DNA of 15,971 nucleotides. It comes from JBECKR01 sp040235415 (lineage in GTDB: Bacteria; Acidobacteriota; Polarisedimenticolia; Polarisedimenticolales; Polarisedimenticolaceae). Position 1 is the first letter of the stretch. Each line of letters opens with the position of its first letter. The notes under the pieces are model-generated. The model saw nothing but the letters and a program-made list of their open reading frames with translations. It ran no database searches and had not been told where the DNA came from. The DNA lies in the NCBI GenBank assembly GCA_040235415.1, contig JBECKR010000259.1:1-15971 (forward strand), written 5' to 3'. Shown one piece after another: positions 6,181 to 14,877 of this stretch. A program made the translations under genes and the position numbers.

Positions 6181-7158
6181 GTGCTGCAGCCGACCAAGGA
6201 CCTGCTGAAGCGCGTCCCGGGCCTGGCCGCCGTGGTGCGGAGCGACGCGTACAAGGCGGCGCGACACCGCGCCCTTCTGCCGTTCTTCGAGCGCGGGAAC
6301 AAGAACTTCACGCAGTTCCTGAGGCTGCCGACGCAGTACGACGCGCTCGTCGGGCCGGTGCTCGAGTTCCTCGGGGCCGCGGGACGCGGCGCTCCGATCC
6401 GGCTGCTCGACGTCGGCTGCTCGACCGGCTCCGAGCCGTACGGCGTGGCGTCGGTGCTCGCGTCCCGACGCCCCGAGGTCGCGTTCGAGATCCTCGCGAT
6501 CGACATCGTTCCGGAGGTCGTCGAGCGCGCGCGCTCCCGGCGCTACACGCGCGGCGAGGTCCACGCGCGGCCGGTTCCGTCCGAGTTCGTGGAGCGGACG
6601 TTCCTGGCCGAGGGAGACGGCTACGTGATCCGCCCCGAGATCGCGGATCGCGTCACGTTCCGGGTGCACGACGTCACGGATCCCGACCTGCCGTCGCGGC
6701 TCGGGACGTTCGACGTCGTGCTCGCGCAGAACGTGCTCATCAATCTTCCCCCGCGCGCGGCCCGGGCGATGTTCCGGGCGATCGCGCGGTTCCTGGCGCC
6801 GCGAAGCGCGTTGTTCGTCGACGGCGTCGACCTCGGGCTACGCGCGGCCATGACGCGCCGCCTCGGTCTCGAGCCGCTCGACTACCGGGTGCGGGAGATC
6901 CACGACGAGGCCCGGTTCGTCCGCGGAGCCGGTTGGCCGTGGCAGTATTGGGGTCTGGAGCCGTTCCGGGCGCGGTCGCACGATCCGCTGCGAAGGTACG
7001 CGACGATCTTCCTGCGGAACGACGGGACCCGGCTCGGGAACCGAGGGACCGCCGGCGGCGCGGGGACGGCCGTGACGGTACACTCCAGGAGTGGTGCCGC
7101 CCGTTCGATTCTGTCGCTCCGCCGACGGCGTGCGAATCGCGTACGTCAAGACGGGTAA
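6181..7158 (+). CDS. Orphan CheR-like SAM-dependent methyltransferase
   Basis: A 325-residue protein with the CheR-type SAM site LLDVGCSTGSEPYGVA (75-90), where CheR has GCSTGEEPYS. It also has an acidic strand end LAIDIVPEVVERA (105-117) and FDVVLAQNVLINL (177-189), matching the CheR FDxIxCRNVLIYF motif. Residues 1-60 are helical with FFERGNKNFTQFLRLP, loosely like the CheR N domain. No chemoreceptor, CheB or other chemotaxis gene is nearby, so a glutamyl O-methyltransferase role is only a guess; a small-molecule substrate is equally possible. The start is GTG 6181; a TATACT box lies just before it and no Shine-Dalgarno is seen. The last 45 or so residues (281-325) are low-complexity Gly/Arg, probably non-domain sequence, and overlap the next gene by 68 bp. 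Confidence 0.78.
   Translation: MLQPTKDLLKRVPGLAAVVRSDAYKAARHRALLPFFERGNKNFTQFLRLPTQYDALVGPVLEFLGAAGRGAPIRLLDVGCSTGSEPYGVASVLASRRPEVAFEILAIDIVPEVVERARSRRYTRGEVHARPVPSEFVERTFLAEGDGYVIRPEIADRVTFRVHDVTDPDLPSRLGTFDVVLAQNVLINLPPRAARAMFRAIARFLAPRSALFVDGVDLGLRAAMTRRLGLEPLDYRVREIHDEARFVRGAGWPWQYWGLEPFRARSHDPLRRYATIFLRNDGTRLGNRGTAGGAGTAVTVHSRSGAARSILSLRRRRANRVRQDG
7079..7084 (+). promoter_or_regulatory. -10-like TACACT just before the hydrolase-LuxR start
   Basis: TACACT lies 6 bases before GTG 7091 and 9 before the adjacent GTG 7094, inside the tail of the CheR-like gene. The spacing resembles that of TATACT before the CheR-like gene and suggests a second leaderless or near-leaderless transcript. 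No good -35 is present, so this is weak. Confidence 0.25.
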
Positions 7159-8161
7159 GGGCCCTCCGCTCGTGCAGGCGCCGACCTGGTTGACGCATCT
7201 CGAGCTCGACTGGGTCTCGGCGACCTGGAGCCCGTGGCTCTCGGAGCTGTCGCGCGCCCACACCCTCGTGCGGCACGACCTGCGGGGCTGCGGCCTATCG
7301 GACCGTGACCCCGCCGAGGTCGGGATCGGCGCCTGGGTCTCCGACCTCGAAGCGGTGATCGAATCCGCCGGACTCGAGCGCTTCGACCTGCTCGGCATCT
7401 GCCAGGGCGCCGCCATCGCCGCAGCGTTCGCCGCGCGCCACCCGGAGCGCGTCCGCCGCCTGGTGCTGTACGGGAGCTACGTCCAGGGCGCGCTGGCGCG
7501 CGACGCGGGATCGGCCGAGGCACGAGAGGCGGAGACGCTCGGGGACCTGATCGCGTCCGGCTGGGGGCGCGCCACTCCCGCGTTCCGGGAGCTGTTCGCC
7601 AGGCTGCTGATGCCGGAAGCGCCCCACGGCATGCCGCGGGCGTTTGCGGACCTGGAGCGCGAGAGCGCCACCCCCACGATGGCACGGCGGCTGTGGCGCG
7701 CGTTCCATGCCGTCGACGTCCGCGAGGACGCCGCGAGGATCGCGGCGCCGACGCTCGTGGCGCACTCGACGGGCGACGCCGTCGTGCCGTTCGAGGAGGG
7801 ACGGCGCATGGCGGCTCTCATCCCCGATGCCGAGTTCGTCGCGCTGGAGGGACGCAACCACATCCTGCAGCCGCACGAGAGGTGCTGGGATGGATTCTGG
7901 ACTGCGGTCCACGGCTTCTTCGCTCGCGACCCCGAGACCCGCCGCGCGGGCGACGGGGCGTTCGCGGACCTTACGGCACGTGAGCGCGAGATCCTCGACC
8001 GCCTCGCGCGGGGCCGCAGCAACGCCGAGATCTCCGAGGGGCTCTCGATAGCCCCCAAGACCGTCCGTAACCACGTCAGCCGGATCTTCTCGAAGCTCGG
8101 CGTGCACCACCGGGCCGCGGCGGTCGTGCGAGCCCGCGAAGCCGGCTTCGGCATCGACTGA
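7091..8161 (+). CDS. Alpha/beta-hydrolase fused to a C-terminal LuxR-type HTH regulator
   Basis: A 356-residue two-domain protein. Residues 1-280 are an alpha/beta-hydrolase with an HG-like oxyanion region replaced by APTW, LVRHDLRGCGLSD (59-71) and the nucleophile elbow GICQGAA with Cys104. The acid Asp229 lies in STGDAVVP and the base His257 in EGRNHI. Residues 293-352 are a GerE/LuxR HTH with the typical LTAREREILDRLARGRSNAEI, then KTVRNHVSRIFSKLGV. In this architecture the hydrolase domain is usually thought to sense or process a ligand that alters DNA binding; that is inference here. Cys instead of Ser as nucleophile is known in dienelactone hydrolase. The start is one of two tandem GTG codons (7091 or 7094), chosen because homologous hydrolases begin shortly before DGVRIAY. 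The target genes are unknown; the adjacent mddA-like gene has its own promoter. Confidence 0.88.
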   Translation: MVPPVRFCRSADGVRIAYVKTGKGPPLVQAPTWLTHLELDWVSATWSPWLSELSRAHTLVRHDLRGCGLSDRDPAEVGIGAWVSDLEAVIESAGLERFDLLGICQGAAIAAAFAARHPERVRRLVLYGSYVQGALARDAGSAEAREAETLGDLIASGWGRATPAFRELFARLLMPEAPHGMPRAFADLERESATPTMARRLWRAFHAVDVREDAARIAAPTLVAHSTGDAVVPFEEGRRMAALIPDAEFVALEGRNHILQPHERCWDGFWTAVHGFFARDPETRRAGDGAFADLTAREREILDRLARGRSNAEISEGLSIAPKTVRNHVSRIFSKLGVHHRAAAVVRAREAGFGID

Positions 8162-8231
8162 GCGGGACCCGAGTCCCTCCCTCGCCGGACCGGTCGGCCC
8201 GGAATCCCGGGAAAAACGTGACTCCTGCCTC

Positions 8232-8261
8232 ATGACGGCCGCGCCCGTGGGCCCCTAGTCT
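8232..8261 (+). promoter_or_regulatory. Probable RpoD-like promoter for the mddA-like gene
   Basis: ATGACG (8232-8237) is spaced 18 bp from TAGTCT (8256-8261). The -10 is identical to that at 14263-14268. The predicted start near 8268 leaves a leader of about 28 nt holding AGGGAGGT, 5 bases before the ATG at 8296. The intergenic stretch 8162-8231 shows only a short CCCGG/CCGGG stem. Confidence 0.5.
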
Positions 8262-8295
8262 GAGATCAGCGGGATCGAAATCAGGGAGGTGCACC

Positions 8296-9069
8296 ATGAG
8301 CCGTTGGGTCTCGTTCACATACGGGCTGCTGTGCTACGGGCTGTTCGTCGGCACGTTCGGGTACGCCGTGGGGTTCCTCGCGGGCGCAGGCGTGCCGAAA
8401 TCGATCGACTCGGGCCCGGCCGGGGGCGCTCTCGCGGCGTTCGCGGTCGATGCGTTGCTGCTCGGGCTGTTCGCCGTGCAGCACAGCGGCATGGCGCGGC
8501 GGGGGTTCAAGCGCGCCTTGGGCCGCCTGCTCCCGCCGGAGGTCGAGCGCAGCACGTTCGTCCTCGCTTCGAGCCTCGTGCTGGCGCTGCTGTTCTGGCA
8601 GTGGCAGCCGCTTCCCGGGACGGTCTGGGAGGTCGGTGACCCCGCGGGCCGCGCAGCGCTGTGGGGGGTGTTCGCCCTCGGCTGGACCACGGTGTTCTTC
8701 GGCACGTTCATGATCAGCCACGCGCACCTGTTCGGGCTCTCGCAGGTCTGGGCGCGCCTTCGACGGCGGAAGGCCCCGGAGCCGCCGTTCCAGACGCGCG
8801 GGCTGTACCGCTTCGTGCGGCATCCGCTGATGCTCGGCTTCATGATCGCGTTCTGGGCGACCCCGGACATGACCGCCGGACATCTCTTGTTCGCGGCCGC
8901 CTCGACCGGCTACATCCTGGCCGCGACGCTGGCGTTCGAGGAACGCGACCTCGAGCGCTACATCGGCGAGCCGTACCGTCTCTACCGCGCGCGCGTGCCG
9001 GCATTCGTGCCGCGGCTCGGACGCGGAGTGCGTACCGAGGAGTTCGAGCCCGGCCGCGGAACCGCCTGA
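8296..9069 (+). CDS. mddA: MddA-like methanethiol S-methyltransferase (membrane methyltransferase, ICMT/NnrU-like)
   Basis: A 257-residue polytopic membrane protein with about six hydrophobic segments (roughly 6-30, 44-62, 86-105, 122-146, 173-192, 196-215). It contains the isoprenylcysteine-methyltransferase-type SAM site, RFVRHPLMLGFMIAFWATP and later FEERDLERYIGEPYRLY. Further family-like stretches are LFAVQHSGMARRGFKR and ISHAHLFGLSQVW. This pattern fits MddA, which methylates methanethiol to dimethyl sulfide using SAM. NnrU-like proteins and other uncharacterised ICMT relatives are the main alternative, so the exact substrate is not proven. The ATG has a strong AGGGAGGT site. The gene faces the sulfatase-TPR gene with only 8 bp between stops. 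Confidence 0.75.
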   Translation: MSRWVSFTYGLLCYGLFVGTFGYAVGFLAGAGVPKSIDSGPAGGALAAFAVDALLLGLFAVQHSGMARRGFKRALGRLLPPEVERSTFVLASSLVLALLFWQWQPLPGTVWEVGDPAGRAALWGVFALGWTTVFFGTFMISHAHLFGLSQVWARLRRRKAPEPPFQTRGLYRFVRHPLMLGFMIAFWATPDMTAGHLLFAAASTGYILAATLAFEERDLERYIGEPYRLYRARVPAFVPRLGRGVRTEEFEPGRGTA

Positions 9070-9077
9070 GGCGGACC

Positions 9078-11177
9078 TCACCGGGGCGTGCCGGCCCGGA
9101 CGAGGCCTTCGCGGGCCTCGGCGTTGCCGGGGTCGAGCGCGAGCACGCGGCGGTAGGCCGCGGCGGCGAGGTCGGCGCGGCCGTTCTCGAGCTGGATCGC
9201 CGCAACCGCGAGCAACGCGTCCGCGCGGTACGGCTCGAGCTCGAGAGCCGCGCTGAGAGTCTCGAGCGCGTCGTCGGGCCGGCCTGCCCGACGCTCGGCG
9301 CCGGCGAGCGCGATGCGGAGCTCCGGCGCGTCGGAATGGCGCTCGACGAGCGCCGAGAGCTCGCCGACCGCGAGGCCGGCCTCGCCGCGCGAGAGCCGGA
9401 ACTCGAGCAGACGCCGCGAGAACTCGGCCTCGGACGGCTCGCGCGCCACGGCCTCGCGGTACGCCGCGACCGCCGCGTCGAACCGTCCCCAGGCTTCCAT
9501 CATCCGTCCCAGGAGCTCGTATGGACGGCCGCTCCCCGGCACGAGCGCGGCCTCGGCGCGGTAGCTCGCCGCGGCCTCCTCGAGTTTCCCCTGCCGCTCC
9601 TGGGCCGTCGCGAGCAGGCGGTAGTCCGTCGAGAACTCCGGCGCTCGTGCGAGCACGGCGCGGAACTCGGCCTCCGCCTCGGCGTAGCGGCCGCTCGCGA
9701 GCAGCGCGGAGCCGATGTGGTGGTGGATCATGAAGTTCTCGGGGGCCCGGGACGCGAGATCGCGCAGGATGGCGATCCCGTCGTCGAAGCGGTTCTCCAT
9801 GAAGGCGACGTTCGCTTCCCCGTGACGCCGGAAGTAGTCGACCATGTCCTTCGGATCCCGGCCGCGCTCCTCGGAACCGGAAGGGGCCGAACCGGCCGCG
9901 AGGTACCCGAGGCTGCGGAGCTTGGCCTCGGTCTCGGGATCGAGGGCGGTCCTCGCGCGCGCGCCGGCGTCCGGGGCGGCCTCGGCGAGGAAACCGCGCA
10001 GGCGGTCCGCCATCGCCGCCGCGTCCGCGCTCCTGCGCGCCGACAGGTCGTCGGCCTCTCGAGGGTCGCCCACCAGGTCGTAGAGTTCCGGTCGGGGCGC
10101 GTCGATGTACTTGATCGGGCCGCGGCGGAGCATCTTGAGCTCGCTGAAGCGGTACTCGAGCCGCGGGAGGTAGGTCTCGGCGTACACCGGCCGCTCCGGC
10201 GGCGGCCCGCCGCCGACCAGCGGCAGGAGGTCGGCGCCGTCGACGTCGGCCGGCGCCGGGACTCCGAGCAACGCCCACAGCGTCGGCGCGACGTCGGCGA
10301 GGCTCACCGGAGCCGTGACGCGCCGGCCGGCGGGCAACCGCCCCGGCGCGCGCACGATCATGGGAACGTGCACGGTGCTCTGGTACAGGAACAGGCCGTG
10401 GTTCAGCTCGCCGTGGTCGCCGAGCGCCTCGCCGTGATCGGCGACGACCACCACCACCGCGGCCGGGTCGTCCGCGCGGATCGCCTCCAGGAGTCGGCCG
10501 GCCTCCGCGTCGGCGAACGCGACCTCGTCGTCGTACGGCGACGCGTGGCGGCCGGCGAAGGGCGGCGGGGCGGCGTACGGCAGGTGCGGGTCGAAGTAGT
10601 GCACCCACAGGAACCGCCGACCGGCGTCGAGCGCGCGCCACACTTCCAGCGCGCGGTCGGTCACCGCCCGCGCGTCGCGCTCGACGAAGTTCACCCGCAT
10701 CCGCGGCTGCGGCCGCCCCGGCGGCGGCTCGATCGCGTCGTCGTAGATCCGGAACCCCTGGTCGAGTCCGAACCGGCGCTTGAGCGGGAACGCCGCGATC
10801 ACGGCCGCCGTGTCCCAGCCCGCGTCCCGCAGCGACTCGGCGAGCGTGACGTCGTCGTCGGGCAGGGCGTAGGTTCCGTTGTCGAGCACGCCGGTCGCCG
10901 TTGGGTAGCGCCCGGTCAGCAGCGTCGCATGCGACGGGAGCGTGATCGGAACCGCGGTGCTCGCGTCCTCGAACAGCACTCCCTCTCCCGCGAGTCGGTC
11001 GAGGTTCGGAGTCAGTCCGTCGGGGTCGCCGTAGCAGCCGAGGCGATCGGCGCGCAGCGTGTCGATCGTGATCAGCACGAGACTCCGGGCGGGAGCGGGT
11101 CGCCCGCCGCACCCCCAGGGCGCGAGCGCGACGACCGCGGCGGCGAGAGCGGACAGGGCTCGGGCGGCGGTTCGCAC
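9078..11177 (-). CDS. Sulfatase/alkaline-phosphatase-superfamily enzyme with C-terminal TPR domain
   Basis: A 699-residue protein. An N-terminal hydrophobic segment ends in APWGC (Cys23), an imperfect lipobox, so export is likely. The catalytic domain (about 30-410) has the metal-binding ITIDTLRADRLGCYG (37-50), PITLPSHATLLTGRYP (77-92), HYFDPH (193-198) and VADHGEALGDHGE (245-257). Where sulfatases carry Cys/Ser of CxPSR for formylglycine, this protein has Thr79 (TLPSH). Thr is the nucleophile in phosphoethanolamine transferases of the same superfamily, so a phospho- or sulfo-transfer role is possible. From about 425 to the end there are at least six TPR-like repeats (A-x3-Y/F-x2-A...LxxxP). 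The GTG at 11177 is chosen because a promoter predicts transcription from about 11209; an upstream ATG at 11220 is in another frame. Confidence 0.85.
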   Translation of the reverse strand: MRTAARALSALAAAVVALAPWGCGGRPAPARSLVLITIDTLRADRLGCYGDPDGLTPNLDRLAGEGVLFEDASTAVPITLPSHATLLTGRYPTATGVLDNGTYALPDDDVTLAESLRDAGWDTAAVIAAFPLKRRFGLDQGFRIYDDAIEPPPGRPQPRMRVNFVERDARAVTDRALEVWRALDAGRRFLWVHYFDPHLPYAAPPPFAGRHASPYDDEVAFADAEAGRLLEAIRADDPAAVVVVVADHGEALGDHGELNHGLFLYQSTVHVPMIVRAPGRLPAGRRVTAPVSLADVAPTLWALLGVPAPADVDGADLLPLVGGGPPPERPVYAETYLPRLEYRFSELKMLRRGPIKYIDAPRPELYDLVGDPREADDLSARRSADAAAMADRLRGFLAEAAPDAGARARTALDPETEAKLRSLGYLAAGSAPSGSEERGRDPKDMVDYFRRHGEANVAFMENRFDDGIAILRDLASRAPENFMIHHHIGSALLASGRYAEAEAEFRAVLARAPEFSTDYRLLATAQERQGKLEEAAASYRAEAALVPGSGRPYELLGRMMEAWGRFDAAVAAYREAVAREPSEAEFSRRLLEFRLSRGEAGLAVGELSALVERHSDAPELRIALAGAERRAGRPDDALETLSAALELEPYRADALLAVAAIQLENGRADLAAAAYRRVLALDPGNAEAREGLVRAGTPR

Positions 11178-11215
11178 CGGCGGTTCGTCTCCGAATGCGT
11201 CGCGAAGGACTCCTG

Positions 11216-11245
11216 AACATACCGTCGAACCCGGGGGGTTGCCAG
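11216..11245 (-). promoter_or_regulatory. RpoD-like promoter for the sulfatase-TPR gene
   Basis: On the minus strand CTGGCA (11245-11240) is 18 bp from TATGTT (11221-11216). The expected start near 11209 gives a leader of about 32 nt to the GTG at 11177. It lies back to back with the acyltransferase promoter at 11260-11288. Confidence 0.45.
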
Positions 11246-11259
11246 AGCGCGGGCGCGCC

Positions 11260-11288
11260 TTGACCCCCGCCGGCATCGGCCGTAGACT
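11260..11288 (+). promoter_or_regulatory. RpoD-like promoter for the PlsC-like acyltransferase
   Basis: TTGACC (11260-11265) and TAGACT (11283-11288) are exactly 17 bp apart. The predicted start near 11295 leaves a leader of about 66 nt before GTG 11361, with a GAGGAG at 11322-11327 that seems too far upstream to serve that GTG. It is among the best promoter matches in the window. Confidence 0.6.
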
Positions 11289-12148
11289 CCCCCGTCGTCC
11301 CGGCTCCGGGCCGAACCCACCGAGGAGAACGCAGCGACGGTCGCCCCCAGCGAACAACCCGTGCCGTCGCCCTCTCCCGACGCGTTCGGTTCCCGGGTGC
11401 GGTACGCCGTCGGCTTCGGCGTCACCGCCGCGGCGGCCGCGGCCCTCGATCTCTGGCTCCGCCTCGCGGTGCTGCGGCGCTTCGCGCCCGGTCACCCGCG
11501 CCGCATCGCGGGGGTCGAGCGCGTCGTGAAGGCCTGGGGGAGAGCCGTATTCGGCATCGCGCGGTCGTTCCTCCGACTCGAGGTCCGCGTCGAGGGCGCG
11601 CCGCCCGCGACGGGACGCTACGTCGTGGTCTCGAACCACCAGAGCAGCCTCGACATCCCGCTTCTCATCACGACGCTCGCGACGCTCGACCTGAAGTTCG
11701 TGGCGATGGAGCAGCTGCGCCGCGGGCACCTCGTGATCTCGCCCGTTCTCCGAAACGGCGGCGGGGCGTTCGTCAAGAAGGAGAGCCTGTCGGACGACCT
11801 CGTCGAGCTGACCCGCTTCGGCCGGGAGGTCGGCCGGGGCAGCGGCTGCCCCCTCATATTCCCGGAGGGAGGGATCTCGCGGGACGGAGTGCTCCGCCCG
11901 TTCCGCCTCGCGGGCATCGAAGCGGTGCGACGCGCGTCGGGGCTCCCGCTTCTTCCGGTGACGGTCGACGGCCTCTGGTCCGCGCCCTCCATCAAGGAGT
12001 ACCGCCGCCTCACGGGCGCACGGCTGACCGTGCGGATCGGCGTCCCCGTGCCGTTCGAGACGATCGAGCGCGACCCCCGCGGGGCCTACGACGCCATCGA
12101 ATCGGGAATCCGCTCGAACCTGCGCGAGATCCGCGGTGAGGGAGAGTC

Positions 12149-13822
<1,674 letters not shown>

Positions 13823-13826
13823 GGCG

Positions 13827-14093
13827 TCAGGCTTCCACGGCGAACTGCGGGCGCTGCTCCGACACGACCTGGACGAGGTCTCGAAACGTCAGGTTGCGAA
13901 GGTCGTCGATCCGCTCGAGCGGGAAGCTGACCTTGAGGTTGGATTCGAGATCGCCGACCGCGAGCAGGAACGCGAGGGAATCGAACCCGAGATCCGCGGC
14001 CAGACGGTGGTCGTCCCGGACCGCACACAGGTCCAATCGGGAGTTTCGCATCACGATCGCCTCGAGGGCCCCCCGGAGTTCGTTGGATCCCAC
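13827..14093 (-). CDS. Acyl carrier protein, partner of the FAAL
   Basis: An 88-residue four-helix carrier protein with the phosphopantetheine site LGFDSLAFLLAVGDLE (35-50); Ser39 is the attachment residue. The start is GTG 14093 with a GGGGGG ribosome site a few bases before it. A longer reading would begin at an ATG at 14189, but that codon lies inside the predicted -10 box of the promoter, so it should not be transcribed. Downstream FAAL lies at 4 bp. The role is to receive an acyl chain from the FAAL; a phosphopantetheinyl transferase must act from elsewhere. Confidence 0.88.
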   Translation of the reverse strand: MGSNELRGALEAIVMRNSRLDLCAVRDDHRLAADLGFDSLAFLLAVGDLESNLKVSFPLERIDDLRNLTFRDLVQVVSEQRPQFAVEA

Positions 14094-14186
14094 GTCATCC
14101 CCCCGTTTCGCGAGAATCGAGCCGGGATCGGCACACTTTTGCCTCCGGCGGACCGCCAACCCCTCGCCGGCCCCCGGAGCGAGGGA

Positions 14187-14215
14187 CATATACGGAGAAA
14201 CCCCTCCGGGTGCAA
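14187..14215 (-). promoter_or_regulatory. RpoD-like promoter of the ACP-FAAL operon
   Basis: Minus-strand TTGCAC (14215-14210) and TATATG (14192-14187) are exactly 17 bp apart. Transcription would begin near 14180, leaving about 87 nt of leader to GTG 14093. It is back to back with the plus-strand promoter at 14240-14268. Confidence 0.55.
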
Positions 14216-14239
14216 CCGGCGGCGCCGCGGACGGCCGAT

Positions 14240-14268
14240 TTGTCCCGGGGCCCGGGGCCCGCTAGTCT
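14240..14268 (+). promoter_or_regulatory. RpoD-like promoter of the P19/Tp34-like gene
   Basis: TTGTCC (14240-14245) and TAGTCT (14263-14268) are 17 bp apart. The start expected near 14275 precedes a GAGGAG ribosome site (14286-14291) and ATG 14299. The GC-only spacer contains a CCCGGGG-type run. Confidence 0.55.
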
Positions 14269-14298
14269 GGAGCCGGGGCATGACCGAGGAGCTCAGCG

Positions 14299-14793
14299 AT
14301 GCATGGTCTACGCCCCTATTGGATCCTCGCCCCGGCGCTGGCGCTCGCCGCCGCCGTCGTTCCCGCTTCCACCCGCGCAACCGAGCACGACGTGAGCGCG
14401 TCCGGCAAGACCGGACCCTACGAGGTGACGCTCGAGGTCCTTCCGCCCGAGACGTTCCGTGGCGACCATCCCGCGATGGCGTGGGACGGCGGGTTCAAGC
14501 CGGTCCGAATCGACGGGCCGAAGCATCCCAACCACCACATGGTCGTGTTCGTCAAGCGCAACGGAGAGCCGGTCGAGTACGCCGCGGTCGAAATCCGCTT
14601 CCGTCCCGCCGGAGAGCCCGGCGCGAGCTGGACGTCGCTGCCGGTCGCCCGCATGCACGACGCCCGGAAGGGCCGAAAGACGACGCACTTCGGCAACAAC
14701 GTGGACCTCGCCGCCGGCAGCTACGCCGTCGAGGTCGACGTCGACGGCAGCGCTCCGACGACGCTCCACGTCACCGTGCCCGCGGTCGGCTGA
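14299..14793 (+). CDS. Secreted Ig-like protein, possibly P19/Tp34-type metal-binding protein
   Basis: A 164-residue exported protein: basic start, hydrophobic core (9-21) and probable signal-peptidase site near 25-28. The mature part is beta-rich, with NHHMVVFVKRNGEPVEYAAVEIRF (79-101), PVARMHDA (115-122), THFGNNVDLAAGSYAVEVDV (129-148) and TLHVTV. The M-H...HFGNNV...GxYxVxVDV layout resembles the P19/Tp34 (FetP) family of periplasmic iron/copper-binding proteins. His79, His80, Met119, His120 and His130 would be candidate ligands. The likeness is by eye and the partner FTR1-type permease is not in the window, so it may be another beta-sandwich family. The ATG has GAGGAG at 7 bases. Confidence 0.8.
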   Translation: MHGLRPYWILAPALALAAAVVPASTRATEHDVSASGKTGPYEVTLEVLPPETFRGDHPAMAWDGGFKPVRIDGPKHPNHHMVVFVKRNGEPVEYAAVEIRFRPAGEPGASWTSLPVARMHDARKGRKTTHFGNNVDLAAGSYAVEVDVDGSAPTTLHVTVPAVG

Positions 14794-14811
14794 GGGCGTC
14801 CGCCCGCCGGA

Positions 14812-14840
14812 TTGTCGCGGGCCGGGGCGCGACCTATGTT
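14812..14840 (+). promoter_or_regulatory. RpoD-like promoter of the small lipoprotein gene
   Basis: TTGTCG (14812-14817) and TATGTT (14835-14840) are 17 bp apart, starting 19 bp after the previous stop. The predicted start near 14847 precedes GGAGG (14864-14868) and ATG 14878. An in-frame TTG at 14812 would extend the protein but lies within the -35 box. Confidence 0.55.
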
Positions 14841-14877
14841 TGCGCGGAAGGGCGAACCTCGCCGGAGGACCCACCGC

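Noticed and set aside
8198..8211. CCCGG/CCGGG stem as a terminator of the hydrolase-LuxR gene
   Set aside because: Only 5 bp and followed by A residues rather than T on the plus strand.
9062..9074. CCGCC-TGA-GGCGG palindrome between mddA and the sulfatase gene as a shared terminator
   Set aside because: Very short stem, 3-base loop, contains the stop codon, no T-tract.
8661..11216. Long plus-strand open frame (851 codons) opposite the sulfatase-TPR gene
   Set aside because: Low-complexity translation; the minus strand carries clear sulfatase and TPR motifs.
14094..14189. Longer N terminus for the acyl carrier protein starting at ATG 14189
   Set aside because: That ATG lies in the predicted -10 box; the 88-residue form has a good ribosome site and the normal ACP length.
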